64,000 nucleotides of DNA, from the NCBI GenBank assembly GCA_032358165.1, contig JAALGY010000012.1, forward strand, positions 186,001 through 250,000, read 5' to 3'. The notes under the pieces were generated by a model. It had not been told where the DNA came from. It saw only the letters and a program-made list of their open reading frames with translations, and searched no databases. Of this stretch, positions 36,061-47,621 are shown in pieces. The translations under genes and the position numbers were made by a program. The first letter of the stretch is position 1. The number at the start of each line of letters is the position of its first letter. The stretch comes from Diplosphaera chodatii. Its lineage: Eukaryota; Chlorophyta; Trebouxiophyceae; Prasiolales; Stichococcaceae.

Positions 36061-37629
36061 GACCGAATGCGGACAACGTAGACGCTGTAGCGCCTTCCAA
36101 TATCCCCAGGACTGATTTTGTGAACGTCAGAAATGGGTTGCGTGCGGATCGCAGCCAAGTTGTTGCTTGTATTGAGGAAAACGATGCGTATGTTGACAGG
36201 ATTGTCCCCTCCAATCGCGCACTGCTGATTGGTTGCAACCCACCGATAGGAGCCCCGTTGAGGAGACGATTGGACGGGCAAAACGTCTCATGGTGTCATG
36301 GAACAAATCGAGCCCCTGCCTGTCATCTTTGCTCTGCTTGCACGCAGTGGCTACTAGCATAACTTCTAAGTATTACCAGGTACACGTGAGAACGTCAACA
36401 GCTGAGCGCGGCATGCTGCCATTCAAAGTGCACCTGTCAGCTGGAGTTAGGCATTGGCACTGCAGCGTTTGCGGACTGCAACGTCACATGACGCCCCCGC
36501 TGGCCTGTCGTATACGCTGATGGCAGCTTAGCCAGCGGCCATGCATACAGCCAGAAGCCTGGCAGCTGTCAACGTCAGTAGCGATTCATCAGATGCCTCT
36601 TGAACGCTCCTGACTAGCAGGTTATGTTAGCGCCTGAATTCAACCTGAATCCTGCTCGCATGGTCTCCGCAAGCTATGGTGCGCTTACATCTAGTCGAGC
36701 TGCAGAGGGCTCCGAACAGACCGAGCTGGCGAGGTGAGACTGTCAACAAAATTGCAGCCTGACTTTTGAAGCAATACGCAATCTTGTGCCAATCACGATC
36801 ACGCTCTGCCTGTTCTGCAGAGCCCACAGAGGGGCTTGAGCGATTGTCACGCTTTGCACAAACAGCCCACCGACCAAATTCATGTGAGTTGGCATCACTG
36901 CTGACGCTTATGCATTGCAGCATGACGCTGTCAACACCTCACCGATGGAACGCTGTTCGCATGCACGCAGGAGTGGCTCACGAAGCATCAGCAGCCGTTG
37001 AGTCCGGCTGCTGTCCGCCCACATCAGGTAATATGTCGAGGATGTTCGCATGCTGTGCGTACACCAGTGCACTGGTTGGGATGCCCAGGGATCACCTCGG
37101 TGTCTGATGGTCTGGCCTTGCATGCTCTCAGGGACCTTAGCAAGAGCCTCCTGTCGGCAACAGAAGCAACGGCAGCCCTGAGACCTGGCTGCTATTTAAA
37201 GCAGGTGACCAAACTCAGCATGGCGTGCCGTGCGCATGTGCAATGCCAGGCATGCCCCTCACAACTGTTGCAAACTTGCTTTCATGCTTCGCAGGTTTGC
37301 ATGAGCCTCTCACGCTAGCATGCTGGAGGCGGGTGGCAGCAGCAATCACCTAGCCCGGGCATAGTGGTGGATGTTACTGCTATGCTGCCATGCCGCATCT
37401 ATCGGGCTACCTTTGGTTGCACCACATCAGCCTAGCGCTCGCTTGTGGTTCCGACTTGCCTGACCTCATAGCCTGTCAAGACGTTGTGATGCTTGTTGCT
37501 TGCTGTAAGCAGAGCTGGTCAACCATAACTGCTTCGTTGACCGCACTACACCGTCTGCAATTGCACAGTCGCCACTTGCTATGTACCATAGCCGGCGGGT
37601 GGTAATCAGTGATGGCATTTCAAGTGCAG
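36061..37629 (+). other. Segment between X1 and X2, coding-like exons
   Basis: Possible plus-strand exons: 36,624-36,736 (starts MLAPEFNLNPARMVSASYG, donor gtgaga), about 36,919-37,028 (donor gtaata) and 37,132-37,203 (includes DLSKSLLSATEATAALRPG, donor gtgacc). No family recognised. They share orientation with the inverted SET exon that follows. Confidence 0.3.
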
Positions 37630-37704
37630 GACTTGGAGGTACTGATCACGGACGACAAGGAAGAATGGAATCATTGGGTACACGTCAAGCAGGATCTCAC
37701 TGTG
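37630..37704 (+). pseudogene. Inverted exon 10 of SET copy D
   Basis: It follows GTGCAG, encodes DLEVLITDDKEEWNHWVHVK and ends before gtggtgagg. It aligns with DLRLLVEEDKLEHEHWRIVL (copy B) and DLWLLIKEDKQHSSYWHLLL (copy C), which lie on the minus strand of their genes. Confidence 0.75.
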
Positions 37705-37809
37705 GTGAGGCACACTGCAGCCCTGTAGCAGCAGTGACATGAGTGCTTGTGACGCTTGCATGCAGTTTGCTGTTTCACCCGAGGCAGCAAACTCCCACTG
37801 TTGAGTACC

Positions 37810-37950
37810 CACTACAAGTGAATATCACAGTAAACTACGGTGTTTTACCGCGATTTCTACCATGGTAAATGCTGCGATGCTTACCATGGTAAAAAGTGGA
37901 CCAGGTATACCATCCGGTTTATCGCTATGGTTTACCATGTGCTGGGGCTC
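37810..37950 (+). mobile_element. Short TTTACC/CCATGG motif cluster X2
   Basis: It begins CACTACAAGTGAATATCACA, then repeats TTTACCGCG, ACCATGGTAAA (twice), GGTATACCA and GGTTTACCATG. It is related to X1. It lies between exon 9 of SET copy D and the inverted exon. Confidence 0.5.
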
Positions 37951-40552
37951 ATGGGTTACAACCCCTGTCAACGTTGTTTCAATGGCTGCATGTACGCACC
38001 TGTACATGCCCCTTGAAATCAGCAGCAAGCACGAAGTCGATTACACGCACTGCGAGTGTGCACCTGCAGTACTGGCGTCATGCCTTCCAGCAGCTGCTGG
38101 CAGCGCACCCCAACCATCATCGCTGTGTGGCACCAGGCCCTTTTCTCATCCACATTCCCAGCAAATGCTCCAAATAATGGCGGCAGGCGCGCATCCAGCC
38201 GGTGACCCCATGTGAGCTACATCAGCAGCAGGCAAGAGTGTTGCGATGCACACGCCCTCCAGTATGTAAAGCTGCCATTGGAGCGCGCACACAAAGTTGG
38301 ACCGTGCCGTTGAAGAGGTTTTGCTTACCATGCTGCTCGCCTGGGTTAAGGGTCACACATGCAGCACATCATGCAGGGAGGACTTCCTGTCGGCTCACCA
38401 TTAGACCTGGGCTCATCATCATCGACATGTATCCTCCCGCCTCAACAGCCGCTGCTCGTGCCTCTTCGAAAACCTCCCTTGTAGAAGACTCTGACAAACA
38501 AGTCTGCACATGAAATCCACCACTTCAGCTGCTGCACAAGCTATCATTCCTTGCAGATGTCGTTGGTGAGTCAACGCAACAATGGCAAAACGTGTCAAAG
38601 CAATGCAGGCAAGCTGCAAACACGTTATTTGCAGACTGAGGCATGCAACAGGCATATATTGTACTGGGAGCAGGTCAGCATGCCACTCCAACGCTGCATC
38701 GATTGACGGGAAAAGCTGAAAGCTGTCATGCGGGTTGCCAGGCGGAACAAAGCCGTAATGTAGCAGAAAGTCATCGTTGTCCAGCAGCTCACCTGCAATG
38801 ACAGTGGTGCAGGCTTATATTATCATAGAATCAACAGTTTGGTGTATAACCGGGATGTGACATTCTGGCATGCACATACGCAAAGGCCAGTCAGTCTTCA
38901 GCCCACCCATGTGCTCACCAGACACGTCATCAGTGCAATGCACAGGGCATACCGTAGTTGAGCAGCATTTCCTCGCCCTCGTCAATGTCGCATATGGCAA
39001 TGAGGTGCAGCTCCGGGCGCCGGGTATTCCCGGCATCAGTTTCCACCTGAAATAGAGCATCGGGCATGCTGCATGCAGTGCTTAATAAATGGGTGAAGTG
39101 CCGAGAAGACATATCTAGCTTGCAGACTTTTGTAGACCGGAAGTACGCTTTGCTTTGCGTTGTTTCAGAGGCTTGTCGAACTCATGCCAGTAAAGAAAGC
39201 TACGGCATGCATAACTTCAACTACCAGCCGCACTGGCTGCGGTGCGGTTTCTTACCTCACATTGTTGCACGTCAGGTGACCTTGCTTTGTGCGATTGAGT
39301 ACATCACCACCATGATTGAGCATATCTAGTATTGGCATCATCATGCGGATGATGAACGTTGTGAGAAGTCCAAGAGGACCAAACTCATATGGCACAGTAA
39401 TACTTCTGCTCTCAACCACCTGCAGCAGGTACTTTTGAGTCAAGTCTGTGTAGAATGTAGAATACAAAATTCGATGATTTCACGTCAGATATCCTGCTCG
39501 AAAAGTAAAATGACACTGCACCGCCAGTGCCCATTCGAAGGCTGCCTGGGATGCACCACCCGTTGCACGTGCTGACAGCTGGCTAAACCAGTCTGATGCC
39601 TCCTCCCGCTGATCTTCTAGTGCGTGCATCAAGGGCGGGTACTCGGCTGCATCAGCGTCTGCCTGGCTAAGCTGCTGCACTGCCTGGGGCAGCACCTGTA
39701 CAACGATCGCTCGATTGGGCTATCTCACCGCAGCCACAGACCTTGCATTGGTTGTGCACAGCGTTGGTGCCAGCTATGGCCCAAATTGCCGGAAATTCAC
39801 ATCTCTGATACGATTTGGGACAGCATTCGTTCAACACGAACAGTTGCACCATGAGCAACAGAGCACTCTAGACACGCGTACCTGTAGGTAGGGCGCTAAC
39901 TCAGATGCGGGGCCCAGCTGCACCTCACGCAACAACTTTACCCCAGCCGCACAGCTGATGGCGCGAGTGTCACGTCATATTCGTCCGCATCAGGGTCGCC
40001 TTGATGTTCCGACAATTTAGGCCACAGCGGCATCACCAGGATTTGCTCTTCGGCTAGGACTGGCTGCAACCAGAACACGGGTGTGGTGTATGCAAAGTAG
40101 TACACGAAGGTACATGAACGGCATGAAGTTTGACATGTGAGCTGTTGCGTTATACAGCAGCGCATGCGCCCTCGAGCAACTACGAGCATGTCGACCGCAC
40201 AGGAACAGCAGCACCTGAGCCGCTTTGATGCCGTGCCCTTTGCTGTCAGGTTTTAGGAAGACTAATATCTTGGTGTCTTCTGACAGCGGGCAGATGCCTG
40301 TACATGGGAAATTGCTTACATCGTATGTTGTGCATGTGAATAGGATGTAAATCAAGTGTGACCATAGGTAAATGGCTTCACTGCTTACGCACCATCTTGC
40401 CTCGCCAATTCCAGCAGCTGCTGTATTTTGGATTTGGCCTGCTTATCTGCCGTGTCGCTGGTGTCTGGTCTGCTGTCGCCGCAGCGCACAGCACGCTGTG
40501 CTGGCGTCGTAGAGCACTTATGCAATTGCGGTGCGTGACCTGCGAGCAGCAT

Positions 40553-41506
40553 AAAAAGTCATGTCATTCTCTTCGCTCCGCGTTCCAGCCGTAGGACCTG
40601 CTGCCGCATCTTTCTTGGCGCCGCGCCTGATGACCCATGCCATGCAACAGAGTATCGGAAGCTACCTGATATGTCGTGTGTGCGGCGTTTACGAGCCTGC
40701 AATGGCACATTGGAACCTCCAGCAGAGCAGTGGTGGATGCTGCGGACAAGGTAGCGCGATGTGCGATGCATCGAATAAGTCAAATCCGGACACGCATGCT
40801 TCTCAAAGGTCCTGGTACCACCAATTCTGGCCTCTCTCGTGCGTGCATGTGCAGGGTGCATCTGCATGATTACAACAAGTAGTAGTCATATGTGGCACAC
40901 GTCAGCAACTGAAGGTCTGCACTGCTCCCGACGATCCTCATCACGCGTCTGGTTTGTCGCACATCCATATGATCAGTCCAAGACATGAGTTTCACACAAG
41001 GAAAACAGAGGGGAAGAAATAACAGGGGTGGTTTAAGAACAGGAAATAATTCTGCTGCCCCTACACGCAATAGAGGAGCTGCCAGCGGACATGGATGCAT
41101 GGACACCAGTGCTGCCGCAGTGCTGCTGCCTGTTCCAGCGTCGCAGCATCTACAGCCTGAGTCGATGCCTGTGCTGTGCTGCCGGGTGGCCACTCTCCAT
41201 GGGTGCACCTGCCCTCCGTCCATAGCACCAAGTCATGCACCAGCCGCCAGTGAGTATCCGCAGCTGCCTGCCAGGCTTTCGTGTCTCAGGGCTAGTTGGG
41301 GATGTGTTGTATGTCGTCCAAGAAAAGCAGCGGGCGGTTTGGGTGGCTCGCTTTTTTTTCGTGTATGGGAAGGCAGCTTGCTGTCTTCGTGACCCTTTGT
41401 GGCGCGCGCAGCATGTAAACCTCAACTAGATAGCAGGCTTTGTGCAAATATCAGGTGATCCTGTATTATGATGACTGGCTATGTACTGTCGCTCATCTTG
41501 CATAGA
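40553..41506. other. Spacer between SET copies D and E
   Basis: Frames on both strands over 40,980-41,420 are longish, but none has splice or domain support. No repeat recognised. Confidence 0.35.
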
Positions 41507-44450
41507 CTAGTAACCCTGAACATGGGCGGAATCCTGAGGTTGACAATTTTTGTCGTCCTCTTCTAGCCACCCCGGAGGAACGTGCAACAGCACGCGCCAC
41601 AGCGGCAGTTTCTTGCTGATACTGTACCGAAGCAGCATGACGCGCATGTGCGGTGTGCTGGCAGTGAGGACGTGGTCCACAATTTCAGCCTCGGTGGCTG
41701 TGTCCTCCAACCCGGCTAGCTCAATGTAGAGCTGGGCATCACCTCCCGTGCCACCAGCGTCGCCAACACCGGCTGGTTCGGCTTCCCCTCCTTTTGCACA
41801 GCCGCAGATGTCCACGATATACTTCGCAGAGCGTGCCAGACGAGCACAGTGCAGGTGTTCCAGGTGGATCCCGAAACCATGCACCATGGCAGGTGAATGG
41901 ATGTCGATACAGGTTGCCTGCTGCTTTACCAGGTACAACCTCCGCGCCAGCGAGTGCCAGTCTGGCAATTCTCCTCGTCCTCTCCCCTTCAGCATCATAA
42001 GGTCCTACACGTATGGAATGTAGGCCATCAAGTTGGTTGACACTACTATCCTGATCACCCTGCCAAGCTTACCACAGTGCGTCAACTGGCACCGAACATG
42101 ACAGCCTGTCGACAAGCCAGACTGTGCCAACACCCGTATCACTGGTGCCATGCCAGCCAGCAGCTCTTGGCAGCGTGCATCAACCGCCATATGGACCAGA
42201 CGGTGCACAAGTGCAGGTTCTGTAAGCGGGTCCAGTGCTGCATGTGCTGATGACAGCAGCCGTGCGTCCAGGCCAGCCTTCGACACCTGTGGACATGGAC
42301 TGTCGCAATCGTGCATGTACGACATAGGCTTGCTGCATACACTGAGCATCAGTGCCTTGGGCGTTTTGAGTGATCACGACTCAGACCTCAGCACGATGCA
42401 GCAACACATTACTTACCCTCAGCCCCGGGCCTGGCATGTGTTGCAACTCGGCAGCCGCTGCATGATATGCACTCATATACACCTGCCTTTCCAACAGCTC
42501 CCGCATCAAACCTGCAAGCGGATGAGCACTGTGACGGCTGGACATTGGGCATGTGCTCATGTTTCTTACAAGCCAATGCAATGCGAATTACATCGGAAGC
42601 AGTGCAGATCATCTAGTCGGCAGCATATGTGACCAAAGCAGCAAAAGCGTAGACAAGTGCACGAGGTTGAACCTTCGCATTCAGGGCACTTCTCGGCAAG
42701 GCGACGACACCGAATGAGGGCCGCATCCATCGAGGGGAATAGCTCTACAGTGGCATGCTGATTGCCCGGCGGCACAAAGCTGTAGCGCAGCTGGAACTTC
42801 TCATTATCCAGCTCACCTGCAGATTATAAGATTTTGTGGTCTGGAACAGGGCATACAGTCAGGTTTCAGAATGCGAAAGTGACATACCCAAAGGCATGCA
42901 GCAAGCTGCACCTAGCAGCAGTGCTCATTGTGAGGCTTCAAAGGCCGTTGAATCCTTTCGACCACAATGATGCATCGCAAGCGCACCATAGTCAAAAATC
43001 AAGGACCTCCTGGTTCTTCTAAGGTCATGTGTGGCAACGAGGCTCATGTCCCAAGAATATACATCGGCCTGTTTGTGCCCTGGATTACTTTCCCACCTGC
43101 AATGTTGCTGACATTGTCAAGCATGCTGCTCACCTCAGCTCAGACAGTCAGGTGCATAGAGCAACATACGTAGTAAGATGTAGCTGCGCTGTGGCAAATG
43201 CAAAATCACCATGCAAGCCCTGTCAACTTTTCATCCTGCAACTGGTTCCTAGTTTACCCACCTCACGTTGTCCTCACGGACCAGAAGCTCATCCGCATCA
43301 CCACCATGGTTGAGCATGTCCAGCAGCGGCATCAAAGTACCCACGCTCATGCCACTTTGCTTTGCTGCCATGTCAAACATCCTGCTCTGTACAATCTGCA
43401 GCAAGGATGTCATCGGTTGGTTGTTATGTGGTACATGAGGCAGCTATTGCTTTGAACTCCGCAGTGGTGAACATATTGAATACTTCAATGAATGACTTTT
43501 GGGCAGGTCGGTGAGTATCATTGTGCTGCAGTGGGAAACATATGCCGAGCAGTGTTTTCACTGCCATTGCCTAGTGAAAGCGCTCAATGATGCGCCACAA
43601 GTCGCATTTGCCGGCAGTCGGCTGTACCATGTTGAGTTCAGCAGCTGCTAATAAGCATTCAGCACCTTGACCAGCGGCGGGTACTCTGCTGCCTCAGCAT
43701 CTGCTGCGGTGAGCTGCGGCACTGATATAGGCAGCGCCTGTATTTTGACTTAACAACAGCTTTAACTATGCAGCCAGACATCACAACCTAAATATAGGCC
43801 CAGGCATGGCATGTACTGCATAACATGAAATACGACAACTGGGCCGGCACTGAGGTTTAGAAACTTCGCTTGGTGTCACACGGGGACTGCCCTGAACCGC
43901 AAACATGTCAAAACCTGCAGGTAGGGCGCCCATCGCGACGCCTGGCCCCAGCTGCACCTCCCTCAGCAATTTGGCCGCCAGCCGCACAACTCCAAGCCCG
44001 TGCGATTCCTTGTCAGGGCCGTCTCGATCGTGACCAAAAGCCAGATGCAGGGGCACTTCAATCAGGTGCTGTCCGGCTGCAACGGGCTGCAGTGAAAAGT
44101 GAAGCCAGTATGAAGGACAATATTCACAGTGTCATGATATTGCTTTTGGCATGAACAAGTTGGTGCCTGACCAGTGTAGCAGGGCTAGTACCTGAACGGC
44201 TACAATGCGGTGCACACCACTGTCGCTCCGATCATCTGCCAATCTGGCACAGAGATCCGAGGTGCAACCTTGACATGCAGACAGATTGTGCCTTTGCTTC
44301 GCATGCAAAGCGTCAGCGGCTGCCTGAAAAGCTTTCACTGGGTGTGCCAGGTCTGAAAGCCTGTTCGCGGCCATCCGGGCGACGGCATGTGATTTGTGAG
44401 CATGATGTCGGATTGGTCGCACTGTTCAGCCCACTTGCCGATGAGCACTG
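41507..44450 (-). pseudogene. SET-domain gene copy E (premature stop, frameshifts)
   Basis: Exons: exon 1 near 44,450-44,390 (KWAEQC), 44268-44192, 44086-43915, 43737-43562, 43395-43262, 43096-42987, 42816-42673, 42511-42417, 42286-42134 and a merged last part 42004-41507. LMPLLDMLNHGGD is intact, and NEKFQLRYSFVPPGNQ follows the SET end. Lesions: an in-frame TAG at 43,648-43,650 in exon 4 after VKVLNAY. Exon 3 is frameshifted before its end, where WAPYLQ is read in another frame. The GEEVLLSYG block has decayed to RTRRSLIFDYG. The acceptor of the last exon is not visible, so exons 10 and 11 read through in frame. Confidence 0.75.
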
Positions 44451-44764
44451 CAGGGCGTTGCGCACATCATTTGATACCAGACAGCAGGTCTGCACTGCAC
44501 GTTCGCCCCATTGTTGTGGCACCCCGCCACTGCCAGCAGCGGCACAGGCGCGTGGTGCCGGCATTTGCTGCAGCATCGGGTATGCAGGTGTTTGATGCAG
44601 AGAGCAACTGGCAGGCGCTGGCGGGTAGATATCCCAAGTGCGCAAGGCACTCGACACTCCTGGCGACACACCAGATGGGCGAATGCTGACCAGTTGCCGT
44701 CAGCAGCAGGTGAACGGTTCACAGGTCGAGGTGTAGCACCTCATGTGGGTCTGGAATCCTGCAG

Positions 44765-45283
44765 GGGATGGAGCGGCTGGTGGGGCCTGTGGGGCCTGTA
44801 CGACGCCGATGGCAAGCAGACGAAGGAGTGGAAGGGCGCCGTGGAACGTGAATATTGGAACATGCGGCTGCTGGACTTTATTGCAGCCCTGGAAAGATAT
44901 ATTGCGGTAAGGCACTTTTCAGCCCTACGTATGTTGTGTTCCACCCGGTGGCCATGGTGAAACCGGTTCAGCCTCGCTACAGATGTCCACCGCTCGATTG
45001 GCAGGCAATGTCGAAGAACAAGCATGCATCCAATGCGGCTGACAGTGCCAGCAGCGCAGATGATGCCGACCTATTATACTACAACACAGAGACGTGGGCC
45101 GGATATGGCACGGAAGCCATCACAATAGACACCGATGCCGACAGCATTGTCAGAGCCAGCTCGTCGCGCATGCGCATCATGCTGCTGAGGTACCGGGTCA
45201 GCAAGAAGCTGCTGCTGTGGAGCGTGGTGCTGAACAGCCCATCCAGCGCGGATGGCAGACCTCAAGCGCTTGCCCAGCCTTGA
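44765..45283 (+). pseudogene. SET gene 3' fragment F, opposite strand
   Basis: Exon 44765-44906 (GLYDADGKQTKEWKGAVERE, donor gtaagg) resembles exon 10 of the family. Exon 45005-45283 starts AMSKN after GGCAG and encodes SSRMRIMLLRYRVSKKLLLW, like the final exons, with a stop at 45,283. No SET core is present upstream, where the 5' end of copy E lies head to head. So this is a truncated inverted piece. The last exon remains open. Confidence 0.7.
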
Positions 45284-45372
45284 AGAACTGATGGGTGAAG
45301 ATGAAGATCATCAGGATAGCGACGATGTCAATGAGTAAGTAGTGCGACAGGAGAAAATGAGACAGAGACATG

Positions 45373-47621
45373 CGTCGGAAAGTTGGGTCCGATGGATTCC
45401 ATCGATGAGCGCGATGGAATTCCATCGCGAGGGGCCCTGATGGAGGACCCCAACTTTTATCGAACTTTCCGACGATGGGCTCGATGGAATTCCATCAACA
45501 CGATGGATCTGCTGGCGATGGAAATTGGACTTGCTGCGATGGAGTTAGATCGATGGATGGCAACAGTTGCAGCGATGGATTCGGACGTGTGCACATCGCA
45601 GGACAACCCAATGCTTACATGCAGACTGCAGACACGTTGCAAGCAACACAGCATACTGTGCCGATCCAAACTCGAGGGTCTACTAGATGAACCACAAAAC
45701 AGCCGACCAGCCCAAGCAACTTGGCCTCGCTGCGCAACAACATGCGTGCCAGAAGGCGGCATAACAAGTGCTGCAATGCACAGCACTGATTAGCATCCAG
45801 TCACCGTGCCTCTGCAGTCTGTGCCACATAAAACAAGCACACATGGTGGCCTGTTGAACACTGCTGAGTGCTGCCCTGGCAATCGGTGACGGTCCAGCCA
45901 GCCAGACATCCTATGCACCTTCACTACCATTCCAGACGCCACTAGTGTTGCTGGCGGCATTGGCGTGTGGCTGGCTGTAGTAACTCTCCCAGCCCTTCGG
46001 TGTCTGCTGGTAGTGCTCTGCCTGCACAGACGACAAGCAGGTCAGGTTGTGGTTTCAGCATCGCATGAGTCAGCCGTAGGACAGCGTTTGCCAACAACCA
46101 AGCATGCAGTCTCAGGATGTCGTAGTCTCGCGCGAAGATTTTTGCATGCTCTCAGCGTACCTCGAGAGGCTGGAATGCTGCTGATGCCGAAGGCTGCACG
46201 GCAGACATTTGCACTAGCATGCGCCGCTGCTGGTGCAGCGCGCCATACCCCAGCCAGCCTCTTCACCTACTGCAGCAGACACAAAGCATCTCAGCTGGCC
46301 GGCTGTTCGCACTAGTGCAGTGCTGTGGCGCTCGTGCAAGCGGCAGGCATGCAGCAGCTGATGATGGCATCTGTGTGGCTTGCAACAGCAAACCCAGCAA
46401 ACAAGCAAGGTCACCAGTAATCTCAGTCAGGTGCAGGCTAGTCCACTGATAGGAGCAGCCAATGACCGGCAGGCCGTTGGCTGGTCGCCTTGGCTGGACC
46501 TGGATCAATCAGCAGTGACAGGTAGGGCCTGAAGCCTCAGCAGCGCTCAGCACAGCGAGAGCAGCGCCACATCCAGACCGCTGACCACCTTCTGCATCCG
46601 TTACGAGCGTGTGACGCCATCCGTTGGCAACATATGTCCGTCAGTTGGTTCTGCAATGCCTGCCCAGGCAGCATGTGGCTCAGCTGCAACCTGCGCACCC
46701 TCAGCCGCTGTGGCCGTGCCGCCATCATGCGTGAGGTTACATCTGCAGAATAGGTGCGGCAAGAGTGCGAGTGGGCCTCAGTGGGGGCGTACAAAGCGTT
46801 GGTGCAATACACTTCAACGGCTCTCGCAGATCATCAGGCGGTTGACGGTCTACACCTGTCTCCGTCAGGGTGTTGGAGCCACTGAGGCTCAAGTACGGTG
46901 TTGGAGCCACTGAGGCTCAAGTACGGGTCACTGCACAGGCGAGACATCCCTTTGCACAATAGGATGTCTCGCCTGTGCAGTGACCCGTACTTGAGCCTCA
47001 GTGGCTCCAACACAGGGGTCACCCTCCGGGTGCAGCCACCGCCCGGCACGTTTACCGGGTCTCAAACTGCCTGAAAGCGTACGAAAAGGCGCTCTGTCCC
47101 ATCAGCTTTGATCCGCGCGCGTCTCGCTTTGCAGGGCGGCTGCACAGTGATGCTGTCACGGGAGATGGCATGCTGGGGAGGGCGGATTCACCGTTTTTAC
47201 GAGCAGAAAATGCGCCTGTCTCAGCAACATCCGGCCTGCAACGCAATTTCATGCCTTTCCTGAAGCGCTCATGGCCTGGCAAGCTGCGTATGCATCTCAG
47301 CAGTCCGAACGTGCCACACACTCTGACTTCCATTGGTGATCGATCGCTTCCATCGATTGTGGACAAATCCATCACACCGCGCTCCAATGGATTCTTTCGA
47401 TCCATGCAGTGTATCGACACGATGGACTTGCATCGCGTCCATCATGTCGATGGAAGACGATGGAAGTGCGATGGAAGTGGGAGCTGCCAATCCATCACCC
47501 GGTAGGCCTCACTTTCCATCGCAGGTCCCGATGGAATCCATCGATGCATTCCATGAAACGCGATAGAAGCGCCTCTTGATGGAGTTCCATCGATGGATCC
47601 ATCGGACCCAACTTTCCGACG
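45373..47621. mobile_element. 2.25-kb TIR element with CGATGGAA arrays
   Basis: Perfect 25-bp inverted termini start CGTCGGAAAGTTGGGTCCGA at 45,373 and, reverse-complemented, end at 47,621; after a 1-base indel CCATCGATG also matches. Clusters of CGATGGA/TCCATCG words lie inside both ends (45,390-45,580 and 47,330-47,620). A 2-bp TG may flank both ends. No transposase recognised. The centre has a 52-bp perfect hairpin. Superfamily unknown. Confidence 0.7.
46870..47013. repeat. Perfect 52-bp inverted repeat with 12-nt loop
   Basis: Arms 46,898-46,949 and 46,962-47,013 are exactly complementary, with loop CTTTGCACAATA. The outer 28 bp of the left arm (GTGTTGGAGCCACTGAGGCT...) is also directly repeated at 46,870-46,897. 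A transcript would fold into a long uninterrupted stem; green-algal small-RNA precursors can look like this, but transcription is unknown. Confidence 0.9.

Larger units (their letters stand above)
35531..40552 (-). pseudogene. SET-domain gene copy D (frameshifted, exon 10 inverted)
   Basis: Exons on the minus strand: 40552-40393, 40297-40215, 40063-39882, 39695-39522, 39419-39256, 39046-38953, 38792-38665, 38503-38399, 38216-38064 and 35857-35531 (final). SET hallmarks MPILDMLNHGGD and EEMLLNYG are kept. Lesions: exon 3 is one base short, giving VRLG-stop at about 39,943 where other copies read on as VKLLREVQ. Exon 6 is 13 bp shorter than in B and C, another frameshift. Exon 10 is absent from its place and lies at 37,630-37,704 on the plus strand with its own acceptor and donor. 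No DUF6891-like gene follows this copy. Confidence 0.8.

Noticed and set aside
35873..37950. X1 and X2 as the two ends of one element
   Set aside because: Both begin with the same CTACAAGTGAAT sequence in the same orientation, so they are more likely two separate short elements than inverted termini of one.
40980..41430. Frames on both strands at 41 kb, including a minus-strand stretch with HWRLVHDLVLW
   Set aside because: It recalls pieces of retroelement proteins, but there is no reverse transcriptase or nuclease motif and no splice support.
44700..44960. Independent plus-strand gene at 44.5-45.0 kb
   Set aside because: The only supported parts match exons 10 and 11 of the SET family; nothing upstream of 44,765 on this strand is coding-like in phase.
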